Source: Methanoregulaceae archaeon (GTDB taxonomy: Bacteria; Armatimonadota; Fimbriimonadia; Fimbriimonadales; Fimbriimonadaceae). From it: a stretch of 64,000 nt of DNA. The first letter of the stretch is position 1; each line of letters begins with the position of its first letter. Below, one piece after another: positions 15,674 through 24,869 of this stretch. The DNA is taken from contig JADZEW010000021.1 in assembly GCA_020850325.1 (NCBI GenBank), forward strand, positions 124,001-188,000. The letters are read 5' to 3'. The translations under genes were made by a program, and so were the position numbers. Below the pieces are notes generated by a model that searched no databases, was not told the DNA's origin, and worked only from the letters and a program-made list of their open reading frames with translations.

Positions 15674-17188
15674 ATGCTGTCTGCCGCCTTTTTGTTGCTA
15701 TCTGCTCAGGCCTCTGATTGGCCCCTTACCCGTGCCGAGCGCAGCAACTACCTGGAGACCTCCACTTACGAGGACGTCATCCTGTTCCTAAAGGAACTTG
15801 AGTCCAAAGGCGCGCCGATGAAGCTCACGTTCATTGGCAAGTCGACGGAGGGCCGCGATGCGCCGCTCGTCATCGTCTCCGATCCCCCGGTCAAGAGTGC
15901 GGCTGAAGCCCGAGCCGCCGGGAAGGCAATCGTCTACGTGCAAGGCAACATCCACGCGGGCGAGGTGGAAGGGAAGGAATCTGCGCAGATCATATTGCGA
16001 GAAATCGCCATCGCGCACGCCGCCAAGAAACCGACCGTCCTGAAGGACCTCGTGCTACTCGTCAACCCGATTTACAACAGCGACGGAAACGAGAAGTGGG
16101 GCCCCGCCGAGCGCAATCGCCCCGGACAAGATGGGCCAGCACAGGTTGGAGTCCGTCCGAACGCCCAAGGTTTCGACTTGAATCGTGACTGCATCAAAGC
16201 CGAGTCGCCCGAGATGCGCAGCGTGCTGGAGCATATCTACCGCCCGTGGGATCCCGATGTCGTGATGGATCTCCATACGACCAACGGCACCCGCCACGGC
16301 TATGACCTGACGTACTCGCCGCCGCTCCACCCCAACACGCCCGAACCGTTGCTCAAGTTCGCCCGGGACCAGATGCTCCCCGCGATCCGGCGTGAGTTCA
16401 ACCAACGATTCGGCCAAGACCTCTTCGACTACGGCAACGCCGTGCGGCGAGGCGAGCAGATGGTGTGGGAGACCTTTGGCGCCGAGGGCCGTTATGTGAC
16501 CAACTATGCGGGGCTGACCGGCCGGGTCGGCATTCTGAGCGAGGCCACGTCGTACATCTCGTTCAAGGATCGGGTGGTCGCAACCAACCGGTTCACGGAA
16601 CTCGTGCTCGACTACCTGGCCAAAAACGCCAAGCAACTTCCCAAGATTCGGCAAGCTCCGCTTCCCGCGGAACTCGGGGTTCGATTCGAGCTGGTCCAAG
16701 GCCGCGAGGATGAAGTCTCAATCGAGAAGCGGGAAGCCGGCCAACCCGCGCCCAAGGGTCGCCCGACGAACTTGGAACGGATCAAGATGCCGGTGTTCGA
16801 CCGCTTCCGAGCGACGCAGATGGCGCGGGTGCCACGGCGCTACTACATCGAGGGAGGCGAGTCCACCGCAGCGCGTCTGCTGCTTCGTCACGGTGTCAGC
16901 GTGCGAAAGCTCGATGCGCCGGTGACCACCGACGTAGAGCGGTTCGAGATTGCCGAGAAGACCCAAGATCGGCAGGCCTTCCAAGGCCACCGCCTGATTC
17001 GGCTGAAAGGAAGCTTCAAGCGCGAGGCATTCACCGTTCCGACCGGCTGGTACGTTATCGAGACCGATCAGGCGCTCGGCCGCTTCGCATTCTCGATGCT
17101 GGAGCCCGAGGGCGACGACGGGCTAGTTACCTGGGGGTTCTTCGGCGAAGAACTGGCCAGGTACCCGGTGCTGAAGAGCGTGCCTTAA
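15674..17188 (+). CDS. M14-family zinc carboxypeptidase, secreted
   Basis: This 504-residue protein has a short signal peptide ([13 protein letters not shown]). Zinc ligands are His94 and Glu97 in [11 protein letters not shown] and His201 in DLHTTNG. FDLNRD (167-172) holds the Asn-Arg substrate-carboxylate pair, and the general-base Glu290 is in ILSEATSY. These are the M14 landmarks in order. The roughly 180-residue C-terminal extension is of unknown role. The protein is probably a periplasmic or extracellular peptidase. The stop overlaps the rmlA stop by 4 bp (TTAA). Confidence 0.87.
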   Translation: MLSAAFLLLSAQASDWPLTRAERSNYLETSTYEDVILFLKELESKGAPMKLTFIGKSTEGRDAPLVIVSDPPVKSAAEARAAGKAIVYVQGNIHAGEVEGKESAQIILREIAIAHAAKKPTVLKDLVLLVNPIYNSDGNEKWGPAERNRPGQDGPAQVGVRPNAQGFDLNRDCIKAESPEMRSVLEHIYRPWDPDVVMDLHTTNGTRHGYDLTYSPPLHPNTPEPLLKFARDQMLPAIRREFNQRFGQDLFDYGNAVRRGEQMVWETFGAEGRYVTNYAGLTGRVGILSEATSYISFKDRVVATNRFTELVLDYLAKNAKQLPKIRQAPLPAELGVRFELVQGREDEVSIEKREAGQPAPKGRPTNLERIKMPVFDRFRATQMARVPRRYYIEGGESTAARLLLRHGVSVRKLDAPVTTDVERFEIAEKTQDRQAFQGHRLIRLKGSFKREAFTVPTGWYVIETDQALGRFAFSMLEPEGDDGLVTWGFFGEELARYPVLKSVP

Positions 17189-18063
17189 GCGTTTCCGTCG
17201 GCGAGCTTGAGCAGGTAGCGGCCGTAGCCGTTGTTGCGGAGCTGCTCGCCCATGCGACGGAGGTCGTCGCTACCGATCCAGCCTTGCCGGAACGCGATCT
17301 CTTCGGGGCAAGCGATCATGAAGCCCTGGCGGCTTTCGACGGTCTGAACGAACGTCGAGGCTTGGAGTAACGACTCGTGCGTCCCCGTATCGAGCCAAGC
17401 GAAGCCGCGCCCGAGAATCTCCACCCCGAGCGAGCCGTCTTCGAGGTAGGTCCGGTTGAGGTCGGTGATTTCGAGTTCGCCCCGGGCCGAAGGTTTGAGG
17501 GCCAACGCCCGGTCGACGACCGTGTCGTCATAGAAGTACAAGCCGGTGACTGCGTAGTTCGATTTCGGCTGCTTGGGCTTCTCTTCGATGCTGATCGCGC
17601 GGCCGTCGGCATCGAACTCTACGACGCCGTACTGGGTCGCGTCATCGACGTGGTAGGCATAAACCACCGCTCCTGACTCCAACGTCGCGGCTCGGCGGAC
17701 CGACTCCTGCAGCCCGTGGCCGAAGAAGATGTTGTCGCCAAGAATGAGGCCGCACGGTTGTCCTTGGGCGAACTCTTGACCCACGTGGAACGCTTGCGCG
17801 AGTCCACCGGGATGGGGTTGCACGGCGTACTGAATTTCGATGCCCCACTGGGAGCCATCGCCGAGCAGCATCTGGAAGGCGGCCTGGTCGTGGGGCGTCG
17901 TAATGACCAGCACTTCGCGGATGCCCGCCAGCATCAGCACGCTGAGCGGGTAGTAGATCATCGGCTTGTTGTAGATGGGCATGAGCTGCTTGCTCGTGGC
18001 CCGGGTGATCGGATAAAGCCTCGTGCCTGATCCGCCCGCTAGGATGATCCCGCGCTTGACCAT
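17185..18063 (-). CDS. rmlA: Glucose-1-phosphate thymidylyltransferase
   Basis: RmlA makes dTDP-glucose from glucose-1-phosphate and dTTP, the first step to dTDP-sugars. The 292 residues match the family length. The nucleotide-binding start [40 protein letters not shown], and [10 protein letters not shown] with [12 protein letters not shown] are diagnostic. The ATG at 18063 sits just before the core. It lies 2 bp downstream of rmlB, so the two form an operon supplying dTDP-4-keto-6-deoxyglucose. rmlC and rmlD are not in the window. Confidence 0.96.
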   Translation of the reverse strand: MVKRGIILAGGSGTRLYPITRATSKQLMPIYNKPMIYYPLSVLMLAGIREVLVITTPHDQAAFQMLLGDGSQWGIEIQYAVQPHPGGLAQAFHVGQEFAQGQPCGLILGDNIFFGHGLQESVRRAATLESGAVVYAYHVDDATQYGVVEFDADGRAISIEEKPKQPKSNYAVTGLYFYDDTVVDRALALKPSARGELEITDLNRTYLEDGSLGVEILGRGFAWLDTGTHESLLQASTFVQTVESRQGFMIACPEEIAFRQGWIGSDDLRRMGEQLRNNGYGRYLLKLADGNA

Positions 18064-18065
18064 GT

Positions 18066-19094
18066 TTAGAGATCCTCGCCCAACGAAGGGCCGTAGAAAC
18101 GGGCGATGAACGCCTGGAAATCGTCGGTCGAAATCAGCGGACGCCACCAATCCTGCCGATCTCGATACCAGCGCACCGTCGCTCGAAGAGACTCCTCGAA
18201 CGGGTGAGTCGGTGCCCAGCCCAGTCCGCGAAGCTTGTCGGCAGACATCGAGTAGCGCTTGTCGTGAGCACCCTTCCTGGGGTCCGGAATTCGCTTGATC
18301 AGTGACTCGTCGCGCCCGGTCTCTTCAAGGAGAATCTTGACGACCTCATGGTTTGGGCGCTCATTGACATCGCCGACGTTGTAGACCTGGCCCGGCTCGC
18401 CATGGAGCAACGTGTGCAGGACGCCGCCCGCGTGGTCCATGGCGTGAATCCACTCGCGGACTTGATTGCCCTCGCCGTACACCGGCACCTTCTTGCCGTC
18501 CATCAGCCGGGTCACGAAGAAAGGAATCAGCTTCTCGGGGAACTGGTAGGGGCCGTAGGTGTTGCCGCCCCGGGTGATGAGTGCGGGGGTTCCGAAGGCC
18601 TTCACATGGGCGCGAATCTGCAGGTCGCCGCCTGCCTTACTCGCGCTGTAGGGCGTGTTCGGCTCGATCGGCGATTGCTCGGTGAAGTGTCCTTCGTCGA
18701 TCGAGCCGTACACCTCGTCGGTCGAAACGTGCAGCATCCGCTCCAACTTGAACTTGCGCGTGGCCTCCAGCAACACGTACACACCGAGCACGTCGGTCTC
18801 GATGAAGCTGCCCGCGTGGAGAATCGACCGGTCGTTGTGGCTTTCCGCGGCGAAGTTCACGATGTGGGTGATGCCTTCGGCCTTGATGATCCCCTCGACC
18901 ACCACGGGGTCCTGGATCTTGCCCGGATAGAACCGGAAATGCGGATTGGACGAAACGTCGTTCAGCGTACTGAGATTTCCCGCGTAGGTGAGGGCGTCTA
19001 AGACAATCACCCGGGCGTCGGGCAGGTGCTGAAGCGCAAGCCGGACGAAGTTCGAACCAATGAAGCCGGCGCCGCCGGTGACCAAAAGGTGCAT
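18066..19094 (-). CDS. rmlB: dTDP-glucose 4,6-dehydratase
   Basis: This 342-residue extended short-chain dehydrogenase oxidises and dehydrates dTDP-glucose to dTDP-4-keto-6-deoxy-glucose. The NAD-binding [12 protein letters not shown] begins at residue 7. [10 protein letters not shown] is the catalytic TDE signature, followed by the YSASKAGGD (YxxxK) motif and [17 protein letters not shown]. It is the first gene of the rmlB-rmlA operon, with TATAAC 6 nt before its ATG. The sugar probably feeds surface polysaccharide or glycan synthesis. Confidence 0.96.
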   Translation of the reverse strand: MHLLVTGGAGFIGSNFVRLALQHLPDARVIVLDALTYAGNLSTLNDVSSNPHFRFYPGKIQDPVVVEGIIKAEGITHIVNFAAESHNDRSILHAGSFIETDVLGVYVLLEATRKFKLERMLHVSTDEVYGSIDEGHFTEQSPIEPNTPYSASKAGGDLQIRAHVKAFGTPALITRGGNTYGPYQFPEKLIPFFVTRLMDGKKVPVYGEGNQVREWIHAMDHAGGVLHTLLHGEPGQVYNVGDVNERPNHEVVKILLEETGRDESLIKRIPDPRKGAHDKRYSMSADKLRGLGWAPTHPFEESLRATVRWYRDRQDWWRPLISTDDFQAFIARFYGPSLGEDL

Positions 19095-19100
19095 GCTGTA

Positions 19101-19106
19101 GTTATA
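19101..19106 (-). promoter_or_regulatory. -10 box, leaderless-type, for rmlBA
   Basis: Minus-strand TATAAC is followed by 6 nt (TACAGC) and the rmlB ATG at 19094. Confidence 0.5.
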
Positions 19107-19140
19107 TTCGGTCGCCGACGGCCTATGCCTGAGCTTAACT

Positions 19141-19584
19141 TCAGGCGTCGCGGGTCAAGGTGTCCACGTGCAGGTTCATCGAGCGCAGTCGGCGGCACAG
19201 AACCTGGCAGATGTTCAGCAAGATCATGGCGGCGGTCTTGGAGTCCGAGGCCATCATGCTGCGGAACGACTCGGCGTTGATGATCGCAGCGGTCACCTCG
19301 CCCATCGCCACGACGGTCGCCGATCGTGGCTGTTCGTCGATGAGTGAAATCTCGCCGATGATCGAGCCCGGTCCGAACTCGGCGAGGGTCTCGCCGGTGA
19401 ATGACTTGATCGCCGCGGTGCCCTCGAGCAAGATAATGAGGTCACTATTGTAGTCGAACTGGCGCACGATCACGTCGCCGCCCATGAACATCCGCGTGGT
19501 CGCCATGGCGGCGAAGCCAGCCGTTACTTCCTTGGGAAGGCCACGGAACAGGTAGTTGTACTGGAGCGACTGCGTGAGGTCCAT
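19141..19584 (-). CDS. Cyclic nucleotide-binding domain protein (stand-alone)
   Basis: The 147-residue protein consists almost entirely of a cNMP/CRP-type beta-roll. Landmarks are MGGDVIVRQFDYNSDLIILL, the phosphate-binding-cassette-like GPGSIIGEISLIDEQPRSATVVA, and a terminal helix. It lacks the C-terminal helix-turn-helix of CRP proteins, so it is unlikely to be a DNA-binding regulator by itself. PRSA in the cassette is compatible with nucleotide binding. Partners are unknown. The ATG is directly preceded by TATAAT and a 5-nt gap. Confidence 0.8.
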   Translation of the reverse strand: MDLTQSLQYNYLFRGLPKEVTAGFAAMATTRMFMGGDVIVRQFDYNSDLIILLEGTAAIKSFTGETLAEFGPGSIIGEISLIDEQPRSATVVAMGEVTAAIINAESFRSMMASDSKTAAMILLNICQVLCRRLRSMNLHVDTLTRDA

Positions 19585-19589
19585 GGCCC

Positions 19590-19595
19590 ATTATA
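19590..19595 (-). promoter_or_regulatory. -10 box, leaderless-type, for the cNMP gene
   Basis: A perfect TATAAT on the minus strand, then GGGCC and the ATG at 19584. The 5-nt gap puts the predicted start site on or within one base of the A of ATG. Confidence 0.55.
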
Positions 19596-19645
19596 GCGAG
19601 CCGTTTGGTTGCGCATACCAGGGCATAGGACTATCGATGGGGTCT

Positions 19646-19703
19646 GGGAGGGCTGCGCTCTGTCGCAGCCTCAAGTTAGGCGCCGACGGAGCGGCGCCCT
19701 CCC
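19646..19703. repeat. 58-bp imperfect palindrome in the cNMP-folD spacer
   Basis: A left arm of 26 nt (starting GGGAGGGCTGCGCTC) and a right arm of 26 nt (ending GCGCCCTCCC) pair at 21 of 26 positions around a 6-nt loop. The element sits 7 bp from the folD stop, upstream of the cNMP promoter. It may be a REP-like element or a terminator for folD, but there is no T run. Confidence 0.55.
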
Positions 19704-19709
19704 CCGGAT

Positions 19710-20555
19710 TTACCCGCCGGCGGCGCTGACTGCGTTACTCAGCAGACTCGCCACCGTCATCGGACCCACGCCACCCGGCACCGGCGTAATCCACCCCGCG
19801 ACTTCTTTCGCCGACTCGAAATCTACATCGCCGACGTCCCCCGATCGCCCCTCGACCTTGTTATAGCCTGCGTCGACCACCACCGCTCCCGGCTTGATCC
19901 AATCGCCCTTCACCATCTCGGCGCGACCCACCGCGGCGATGACGATATCGGCCTCGCGGCACCGCTCCGGAAGGTCGTGCGTCCGCGAGTGGGCGATCGT
20001 CACCGTGGCGTTCAGTTGCAGCAGCATCAGCGCGGCGGGTTTGCCGAGAATCACGCTTCGGCCGATGACCAAGGCGCGCTTGCCGGCGGGATCGATGCCG
20101 TAGTGCTTCAGCAACGTCATGATGCCGAGCGGGGTGGCGCATCGGAAGCCGGGCAGGTCGGCGGTCAGCCGGCCGAGCGAAGCCGGCGTGATTCCGTCGA
20201 CGTCTTTCTCCGGGCCGAGCGCGAGCAGGACTTCGGACTCGTCAAGCTGGGCGGGCAGCGGGTGCTGCACCAGTACGCCATGAACCTTCGGGTTGGCGTT
20301 CAGCTCGCGGATCAGGTCGAGCAACTTGCTTTGCGTCCACGACTCATCCACCGCGTACGACTCGCTGATGATGCCCGCCTTCTCGCACCAGGCCCGCTTC
20401 ATTCGCACGTAGGCGAGGCTCGCCGGATCCTGCGCCGCCACCACCACATCGAGCCGCGGTTCGACGCCGCGAGCGCGGAGCGCATCGACCCGTTGCCGCA
20501 CCTCCTCGCGGATCAGCTTGGAGACGGTGAGTCCATCGAGAATCTGGGCAGACAT
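19710..20555 (-). CDS. folD: Methylene-THF dehydrogenase / methenyl-THF cyclohydrolase
   Basis: FolD interconverts methylene-, methenyl- and 10-formyl-THF for purine and formyl-Met synthesis. The 281-residue protein has the family's SLAYVRMKRAWCEKAGI (catalytic Tyr/Lys), GVLVQHPLPAQLDE, KDVDGITPASLG, the NADP-site GRSVILGKPAALMLL and the C-terminal TPVPGGVGPMTVASLL. It would also use the methenyl-THF made by FtcD in histidine breakdown. TACGAC lies 6 nt before the ATG, a weak match to the leaderless promoter pattern. Confidence 0.96.
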   Translation of the reverse strand: MSAQILDGLTVSKLIREEVRQRVDALRARGVEPRLDVVVAAQDPASLAYVRMKRAWCEKAGIISESYAVDESWTQSKLLDLIRELNANPKVHGVLVQHPLPAQLDESEVLLALGPEKDVDGITPASLGRLTADLPGFRCATPLGIMTLLKHYGIDPAGKRALVIGRSVILGKPAALMLLQLNATVTIAHSRTHDLPERCREADIVIAAVGRAEMVKGDWIKPGAVVVDAGYNKVEGRSGDVGDVDFESAKEVAGWITPVPGGVGPMTVASLLSNAVSAAGG

Positions 20556-20648
20556 GCCTCAGTCGTACCCGATGCGGCACGCCCCCATGTTCACCAAAAC
20601 TAAACGTATCATGCGCGCGCCCACCTTGCTCCTATCCCCGGAGGCACC

Positions 20649-22007
20649 ATGAAACTCAATCAACTTTTGATCGGCATCCTCGCCCTCGTGGCCATTGGAT
20701 GCGGAGGCGGCGGCGGGGGAGCGACGACTCTCGGGGGAGGCGGGAACGCGACGCTCAGCGTTTACGCTTCAGACAGCCTGAACACGGATTACCGTCAAGT
20801 CTGGGTGAAGCTGCACCGAATCAGCGTGGGCGATCGCACCGTGTTCAGTTCGATCCCCGGTAAAGTGCTCGACCTGAAGTCGCTCCGAGACGCAGGAGGC
20901 GCCCGCTTCGCGTTCCTCGACGACTCGTCATTGCCCGCTGGCCGACATGATGACGTCAGGGTCGAACTCGACAAGGAACTCACGCTCGTGCCCGTGGGCT
21001 CCACCACCGGGCAGGTGCGCCAGCTCTCCGATGCGTACGACTTGGTCGGCACCCCCGGGAGGTCGCAGCTGAAGATCGCGGGGCCTAACACCCTTGCGGT
21101 CGGACGGCAGTCGCTTGTGGTCGACTTCGATCTCGCGAACTGGAATCTCGATGGGACGGGCCGAGTTGTCGCGCTTGTCAAGCGCGGCGATGATCGAGGC
21201 ATCGACGATCGCGGCCGTCACGAGGACGAAGACTACGGCGGATCGGTTAGCGGTCTCTCCGGCACGGCCCCGAACCAGACGTTCACGCTGAGCAGGACCG
21301 GCATCAGCTTAGCGGTGCGAACGGATACCTCGACGCGGATCTTCAACGAGTCAGGCGCCGCCAACCCGAGATTGAGCAACGGACTTCGGGTCGAGGTGAT
21401 GGGCACGTTTGTCGCAGGAGTGCTGTTCGCGGCGTCGGTCAAGGTCGAAGATGAAGCGGGAGAAGACGCGCACCACCTCAAAGGTTCGATCACCGCGGCC
21501 AGCGCTGGAGCCGGGACCTTTGAAGTCACGGTCACTCGTGCTCGAGGGTTCGTTCCCGACCGATCGAGCTATCAGATCGCGACCACCGGCGCAACTCGCT
21601 ATCTATCGGACGCGGGCGTGCCGATGACCAAGGCCGACTTCTTCGCGGCGGCGTCGGCGGGCGCCATGCTGGAAGCCGAAGGCACAGTTTCGGGCGGCAC
21701 GCTCACCGCAGTCAAGGTGAAGCTCGAGAACGAGCAGAACGAGGCCGAGATCAAGGGCTCCGTGGCCAATGTAAACAGCGGAGCGGGTGAACTCACGATC
21801 AGCGCGCAGTCCTGGTTCGGAGTCTCGCTAAGCGCCGGGGCGAGTGTTCGGCTCACGACCTCAGCGGCGACGACTTATCGGCTAGGCAACTCGACGGTGA
21901 CGAAGGCCCAGTTCTTCGCCGGTATGTCGATTGGCAAGATCGTAGAGGCGAAGGGAAGCTACTCAGGCGGCGTCCTGAGCTCGGTGAGGCTGAAGGACGA
22001 CGATTAA
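20649..22007 (+). CDS. Lipoprotein with DUF4382-like and repeated DUF5666-like domains
   Basis: The protein has 452 residues and a canonical lipobox (LVAIGC, Cys18) followed by a Gly-rich linker. A DUF4382-like domain spans about 35-170 (LSVYASDSLNTDYRQVWVKL, LPAGRHDDVRVEL). About four beta-barrel repeats of DUF5666 type follow, each with G-x-V/I-x-x-V...GTF/GTVSGG patterns (VMGTFVAGVLFAASVKVE, AEGTVSGGTLTAVKVKLE, KGSYSGGVLSSVRLKDD). It is anchored to the envelope with no recognisable catalytic site. It resembles the secreted protein at 4518-5357 in its repeat type. A GGAGG Shine-Dalgarno precedes the ATG. Confidence 0.7.
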   Translation: MKLNQLLIGILALVAIGCGGGGGGATTLGGGGNATLSVYASDSLNTDYRQVWVKLHRISVGDRTVFSSIPGKVLDLKSLRDAGGARFAFLDDSSLPAGRHDDVRVELDKELTLVPVGSTTGQVRQLSDAYDLVGTPGRSQLKIAGPNTLAVGRQSLVVDFDLANWNLDGTGRVVALVKRGDDRGIDDRGRHEDEDYGGSVSGLSGTAPNQTFTLSRTGISLAVRTDTSTRIFNESGAANPRLSNGLRVEVMGTFVAGVLFAASVKVEDEAGEDAHHLKGSITAASAGAGTFEVTVTRARGFVPDRSSYQIATTGATRYLSDAGVPMTKADFFAAASAGAMLEAEGTVSGGTLTAVKVKLENEQNEAEIKGSVANVNSGAGELTISAQSWFGVSLSAGASVRLTTSAATTYRLGNSTVTKAQFFAGMSIGKIVEAKGSYSGGVLSSVRLKDDD

Positions 22008-22024
22008 CCCCTTCAGGCGGGTAT

Positions 22025-22090
22025 CCTAGCCGACGAGAAAAGGCTAGGCCTGGGCCGGCGAATCCTCAAAAGGATTCGTCGGCTCTTTTC
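22025..22090 (+). promoter_or_regulatory. Attenuator-like leader of purA (hairpin, anti-terminator, terminator)
   Basis: Three pairings share the same bases. Hairpin 1 is CCTAGCC (22025-22031) with GGCTAGG (22042-22048). The terminator is a 13-bp stem at 22054-22066/22071-22083 with a CAAA loop, followed by TCTTTTCG. An alternative 8-bp pairing joins GCCGACGA (22029-22036) to TCGTCGGC (22076-22083), which would break both hairpins. This is the geometry of transcription attenuation. I could not match the leader to a known riboswitch class. Confidence 0.5.
22054..22090 (+). terminator. Rho-independent terminator before purA
   Basis: The stem GCCGGCGAATCCT pairs with AGGATTCGTCGGC (one G-T wobble) around a CAAA loop and is followed by TCTTTTCG. 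It may end the lipoprotein transcript, act as a purA attenuator, or both. Confidence 0.7.
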
Positions 22091-22118
22091 GTTTGGCCGA
22101 TTCGATAGGAAGACAACG

Positions 22119-23459
22119 ATGCCGACCTTGGTGATTATTGGTGCCCAATGGGGCGATGAAGCGAAGGGCAAACTCGTCGACGTGCTCGGCGAGCAGTCCG
22201 ATCTGGTGGTCCGTTACAGCGGAGGAAACAATGCCGGACATACGGTGATTGTGGGTGACGAGGAATACAAATTCCACCTGATCCCGGCGGGGATCCTGCA
22301 CCCGAACGTGACCGCCATTCTTGGCAGCGGGATGGTGGTGTGCCCGAAGGGATTGCTCGAAGAGTTCGACCGGACGGTCGCTCAGCGAACCTTTGGTCCC
22401 ACCGACAACTCCCCTTGGGACGAGAAGACCCAGCGCAAGCTCGGCGAACTAAAGATCAGCTCGGCCGCTCATGTCGTGTTCCCCTACCACCGGATGCTGG
22501 ACAACCTCGAAGAAGAGGCCCGTGGCGCGAACAAGATTGGCACCACGTCGCGCGGCATCGGCCCCGCCTACCAAGACAAAGTGGCGCGGTTTGGCATTCG
22601 CATGGGCGAGTTCGTGCGCCCGGAGGCGTTCCGAACGCGGCTCAAGGAAGTCCTCACCTACAAGAATCGACTGCTCGAGATGTTCGGCTCGTCGCCGGTG
22701 GACTTCACCTCGCTCTACGACGAATACTCAGCCTACGCGGAGCGGCTCGCGCCGTTCGTCTGCGACACCGAGCCGATCGTGCAAGACGCGGTCGCCGCTG
22801 GGAAGCGGGTGCTGTTCGAGGGCGCGCAAGGCGCATTGCTCGATTTGGATTCGGGAACGTATCCGTATGTGACCAGTAGCCACCCCGTTGCGGGCGGAGC
22901 GTGCTTGGGCACGGGTATCGGTCCGCGGGATATCGACTCCGTGCTCGGCGTGTGCAAGGCGTACGCGACCCGCGTCGGATCCGGGCCTTTCCCGACCGAA
23001 CTGCACGACGACATCGGCGAGTGGATCCGCCAGCACGGCAAGGAGTTCGGCACGACCACCGGCCGAGGCCGAAGATGCGGCTGGCTCGATCTGGTCGCGC
23101 TGCGCCATTCGTGCCGACTCAACTCGCTCAGCGGCTTGGTCGTCACGCGGTTAGACATCCTCGCCGGGTTCGATACGGTGAAGGTGGCGACGGGTTACCG
23201 CGTGGGCGGAGAATCGCTGAACTATGTTCCCGCCGAGGCCGACGTGTTCGCCCAGGTCGAGCCGGTCTACGAGACGCTGCCGGGCTGGTCGGGCAATCTC
23301 CGTACGGCGCGGAAACTTGAGGACTTGCCGAGCGAGGCTCGGGCGTATCTCGACTACATGGCCGAGGCCACCGGAGTCCCGGTTGCGGTGGTAAGTGTCG
23401 GCCCGGCTCGGGATGAAACCATAATGGTAAGACCGGACCTGATCTGGGGTGGAACCTAG
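22119..23459 (+). CDS. purA: Adenylosuccinate synthetase
   Basis: PurA joins IMP and aspartate using GTP, the first committed step to AMP. The 446-residue protein shows the GTP-binding GAQWGDEAKGKLVD (catalytic Asp), RYSGGNNAGHTVI (catalytic His), GTTSRGIGPAYQDK, FEGAQGALLDLDSGTYPYVT and the C-terminal TTTGRGRRCGWLD and SVGPARDETI motifs. The ATG is preceded by AGGAAG. The leader can form mutually exclusive hairpins, so expression may be attenuated. Confidence 0.97.
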   Translation: MPTLVIIGAQWGDEAKGKLVDVLGEQSDLVVRYSGGNNAGHTVIVGDEEYKFHLIPAGILHPNVTAILGSGMVVCPKGLLEEFDRTVAQRTFGPTDNSPWDEKTQRKLGELKISSAAHVVFPYHRMLDNLEEEARGANKIGTTSRGIGPAYQDKVARFGIRMGEFVRPEAFRTRLKEVLTYKNRLLEMFGSSPVDFTSLYDEYSAYAERLAPFVCDTEPIVQDAVAAGKRVLFEGAQGALLDLDSGTYPYVTSSHPVAGGACLGTGIGPRDIDSVLGVCKAYATRVGSGPFPTELHDDIGEWIRQHGKEFGTTTGRGRRCGWLDLVALRHSCRLNSLSGLVVTRLDILAGFDTVKVATGYRVGGESLNYVPAEADVFAQVEPVYETLPGWSGNLRTARKLEDLPSEARAYLDYMAEATGVPVAVVSVGPARDETIMVRPDLIWGGT

Positions 23460-23555
23460 GTGTCGAAACTTTGGGCTGCCGTCACGTCGTATAAGAGATC
23501 GTCACCTGAGAAGAAAGCCCCACATCGTTGCGTGTCCAACGGTAAGTTACATCCT

Positions 23556-24857
23556 ATGCGAAGTGCACTCGTTCGTTCCTTGACCTTGGCTAGCATGGGG
23601 CTCATGGCCATGAGCCTTGCGGCCAGTCAAACCCTCACCCTCCAGGACGCTCTGGAGATGGCCCGCCAGAAGAACGGATCGCTGGCCGCGGCCCGAGCCA
23701 ATGTGCGTGCCGCAGTGGCTCGCGAGAAGCAAGCGTTCGGTGCGTTTTTGCCGACGATCACGCCTTCGCTCTCCTACTCGGACACCAAACAGGAGTTCTT
23801 CACGGGGCGCAACCAGGGCCGCGAGTTCATCTCGTCCGGCACCACCACGCAGATTCAAGGCACGTGGCAGCTGCTCGATTCCGGCGAGCGAGACCTACGG
23901 TTCCGCAGCGCTCGGCGCGGATTCGAGGCCGAGACGCTCTCGGCGCTTCAGTCGCTTCGAACCACGCTCTTTGACGTCCACACGCAGTACTTCGAGGCAC
24001 TTCGTGCCCAACAGCTGGTCAATGTGACAACGTTGCAGCGAGATCGTGCACAGGAAGTTCTGAGGCAGACCGAGGCGAAGATCAAGGTCGGCGAAGTGGC
24101 GGAGAAGGATCGATTCCAAGCCGAGGCCGACGCGCTGAACGCCGAAGTCGATCTCCTTGGAGCTATCGCGCGTCTCCGCCAGTCCGAGGCCGCCCTCAAA
24201 GCGACCATCGGTCTTGATATGACCACGAAACTGCCGCAGCTCGAAGATTTCGCTGAGCCCGATACCCAGCCGACGGTGCCCGCTCTGACCGATGCGGTGA
24301 ACGAGGGTCTTGAAAACCGGGCCGATCTTGGAGCCAGTCGGCGACGTCTGGAGAGCAACCGGTTTGGCCTTCGCTTGACGAAGCTGGACGCCGGGATTAC
24401 CTGGTCGGTCGATCTGACCTACACCAAGCAGTTCTCGATGGACAACAACAACAACCGCTTCCTCGGTGTGCGTGCGTCGATTCCGCTGTTTGACGGCGAC
24501 CGATCCCGGCAAGCCGTGAAGGAGTCCGAAGCCGGTGTCGAGGCGGCCGAGAACCAGCTGGTCCAGCAGGAGCGACAGGTCTCGGCCGAGATCGAGTCGG
24601 CGTTGGAAACGTACCGCCTGAACTTCGACCGGGTGAAGGCGGCCAAGCGGGCGCTCGAAGCCGCGAAAGTCAACTTTGACAAGGTTGTCCGGGCCAACGC
24701 CCTGGGCGCGCAGGATGCCGATGTTGTTGCGATTTCCACGGCAAGAGTCAGCCTCGCCACTGCGGAGCGGAACTACATCGAAGCGATTTACGATTACTAC
24801 ATCTCGGAAGTCCGGTTCCGGCTCGTGGTGGGCCGATCCATCCCGGGCGAAGATTAA
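23556..24857 (+). CDS. TolC-family outer-membrane efflux protein
   Basis: The 433-residue protein has a signal peptide (LTLASMGLMAMSLAASQ) and then TLQDALEMARQKNGSLAAAR, the characteristic start of the TolC/OEP helical repeat. Two OEP repeats are visible; the second includes NLQAD-like NRADLGASRRRLE and GVRASIPLFDG. TolC proteins form trimeric outer-membrane and periplasmic exit ducts. The ATG at 23556 is preferred over the upstream in-frame codon at 23460 because it starts the signal peptide and has TAAGTT 7 nt upstream. It is first in a four-gene export operon. Confidence 0.88.
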   Translation: MRSALVRSLTLASMGLMAMSLAASQTLTLQDALEMARQKNGSLAAARANVRAAVAREKQAFGAFLPTITPSLSYSDTKQEFFTGRNQGREFISSGTTTQIQGTWQLLDSGERDLRFRSARRGFEAETLSALQSLRTTLFDVHTQYFEALRAQQLVNVTTLQRDRAQEVLRQTEAKIKVGEVAEKDRFQAEADALNAEVDLLGAIARLRQSEAALKATIGLDMTTKLPQLEDFAEPDTQPTVPALTDAVNEGLENRADLGASRRRLESNRFGLRLTKLDAGITWSVDLTYTKQFSMDNNNNRFLGVRASIPLFDGDRSRQAVKESEAGVEAAENQLVQQERQVSAEIESALETYRLNFDRVKAAKRALEAAKVNFDKVVRANALGAQDADVVAISTARVSLATAERNYIEAIYDYYISEVRFRLVVGRSIPGED

Positions 24858-24869
24858 TAAGACTTACTT

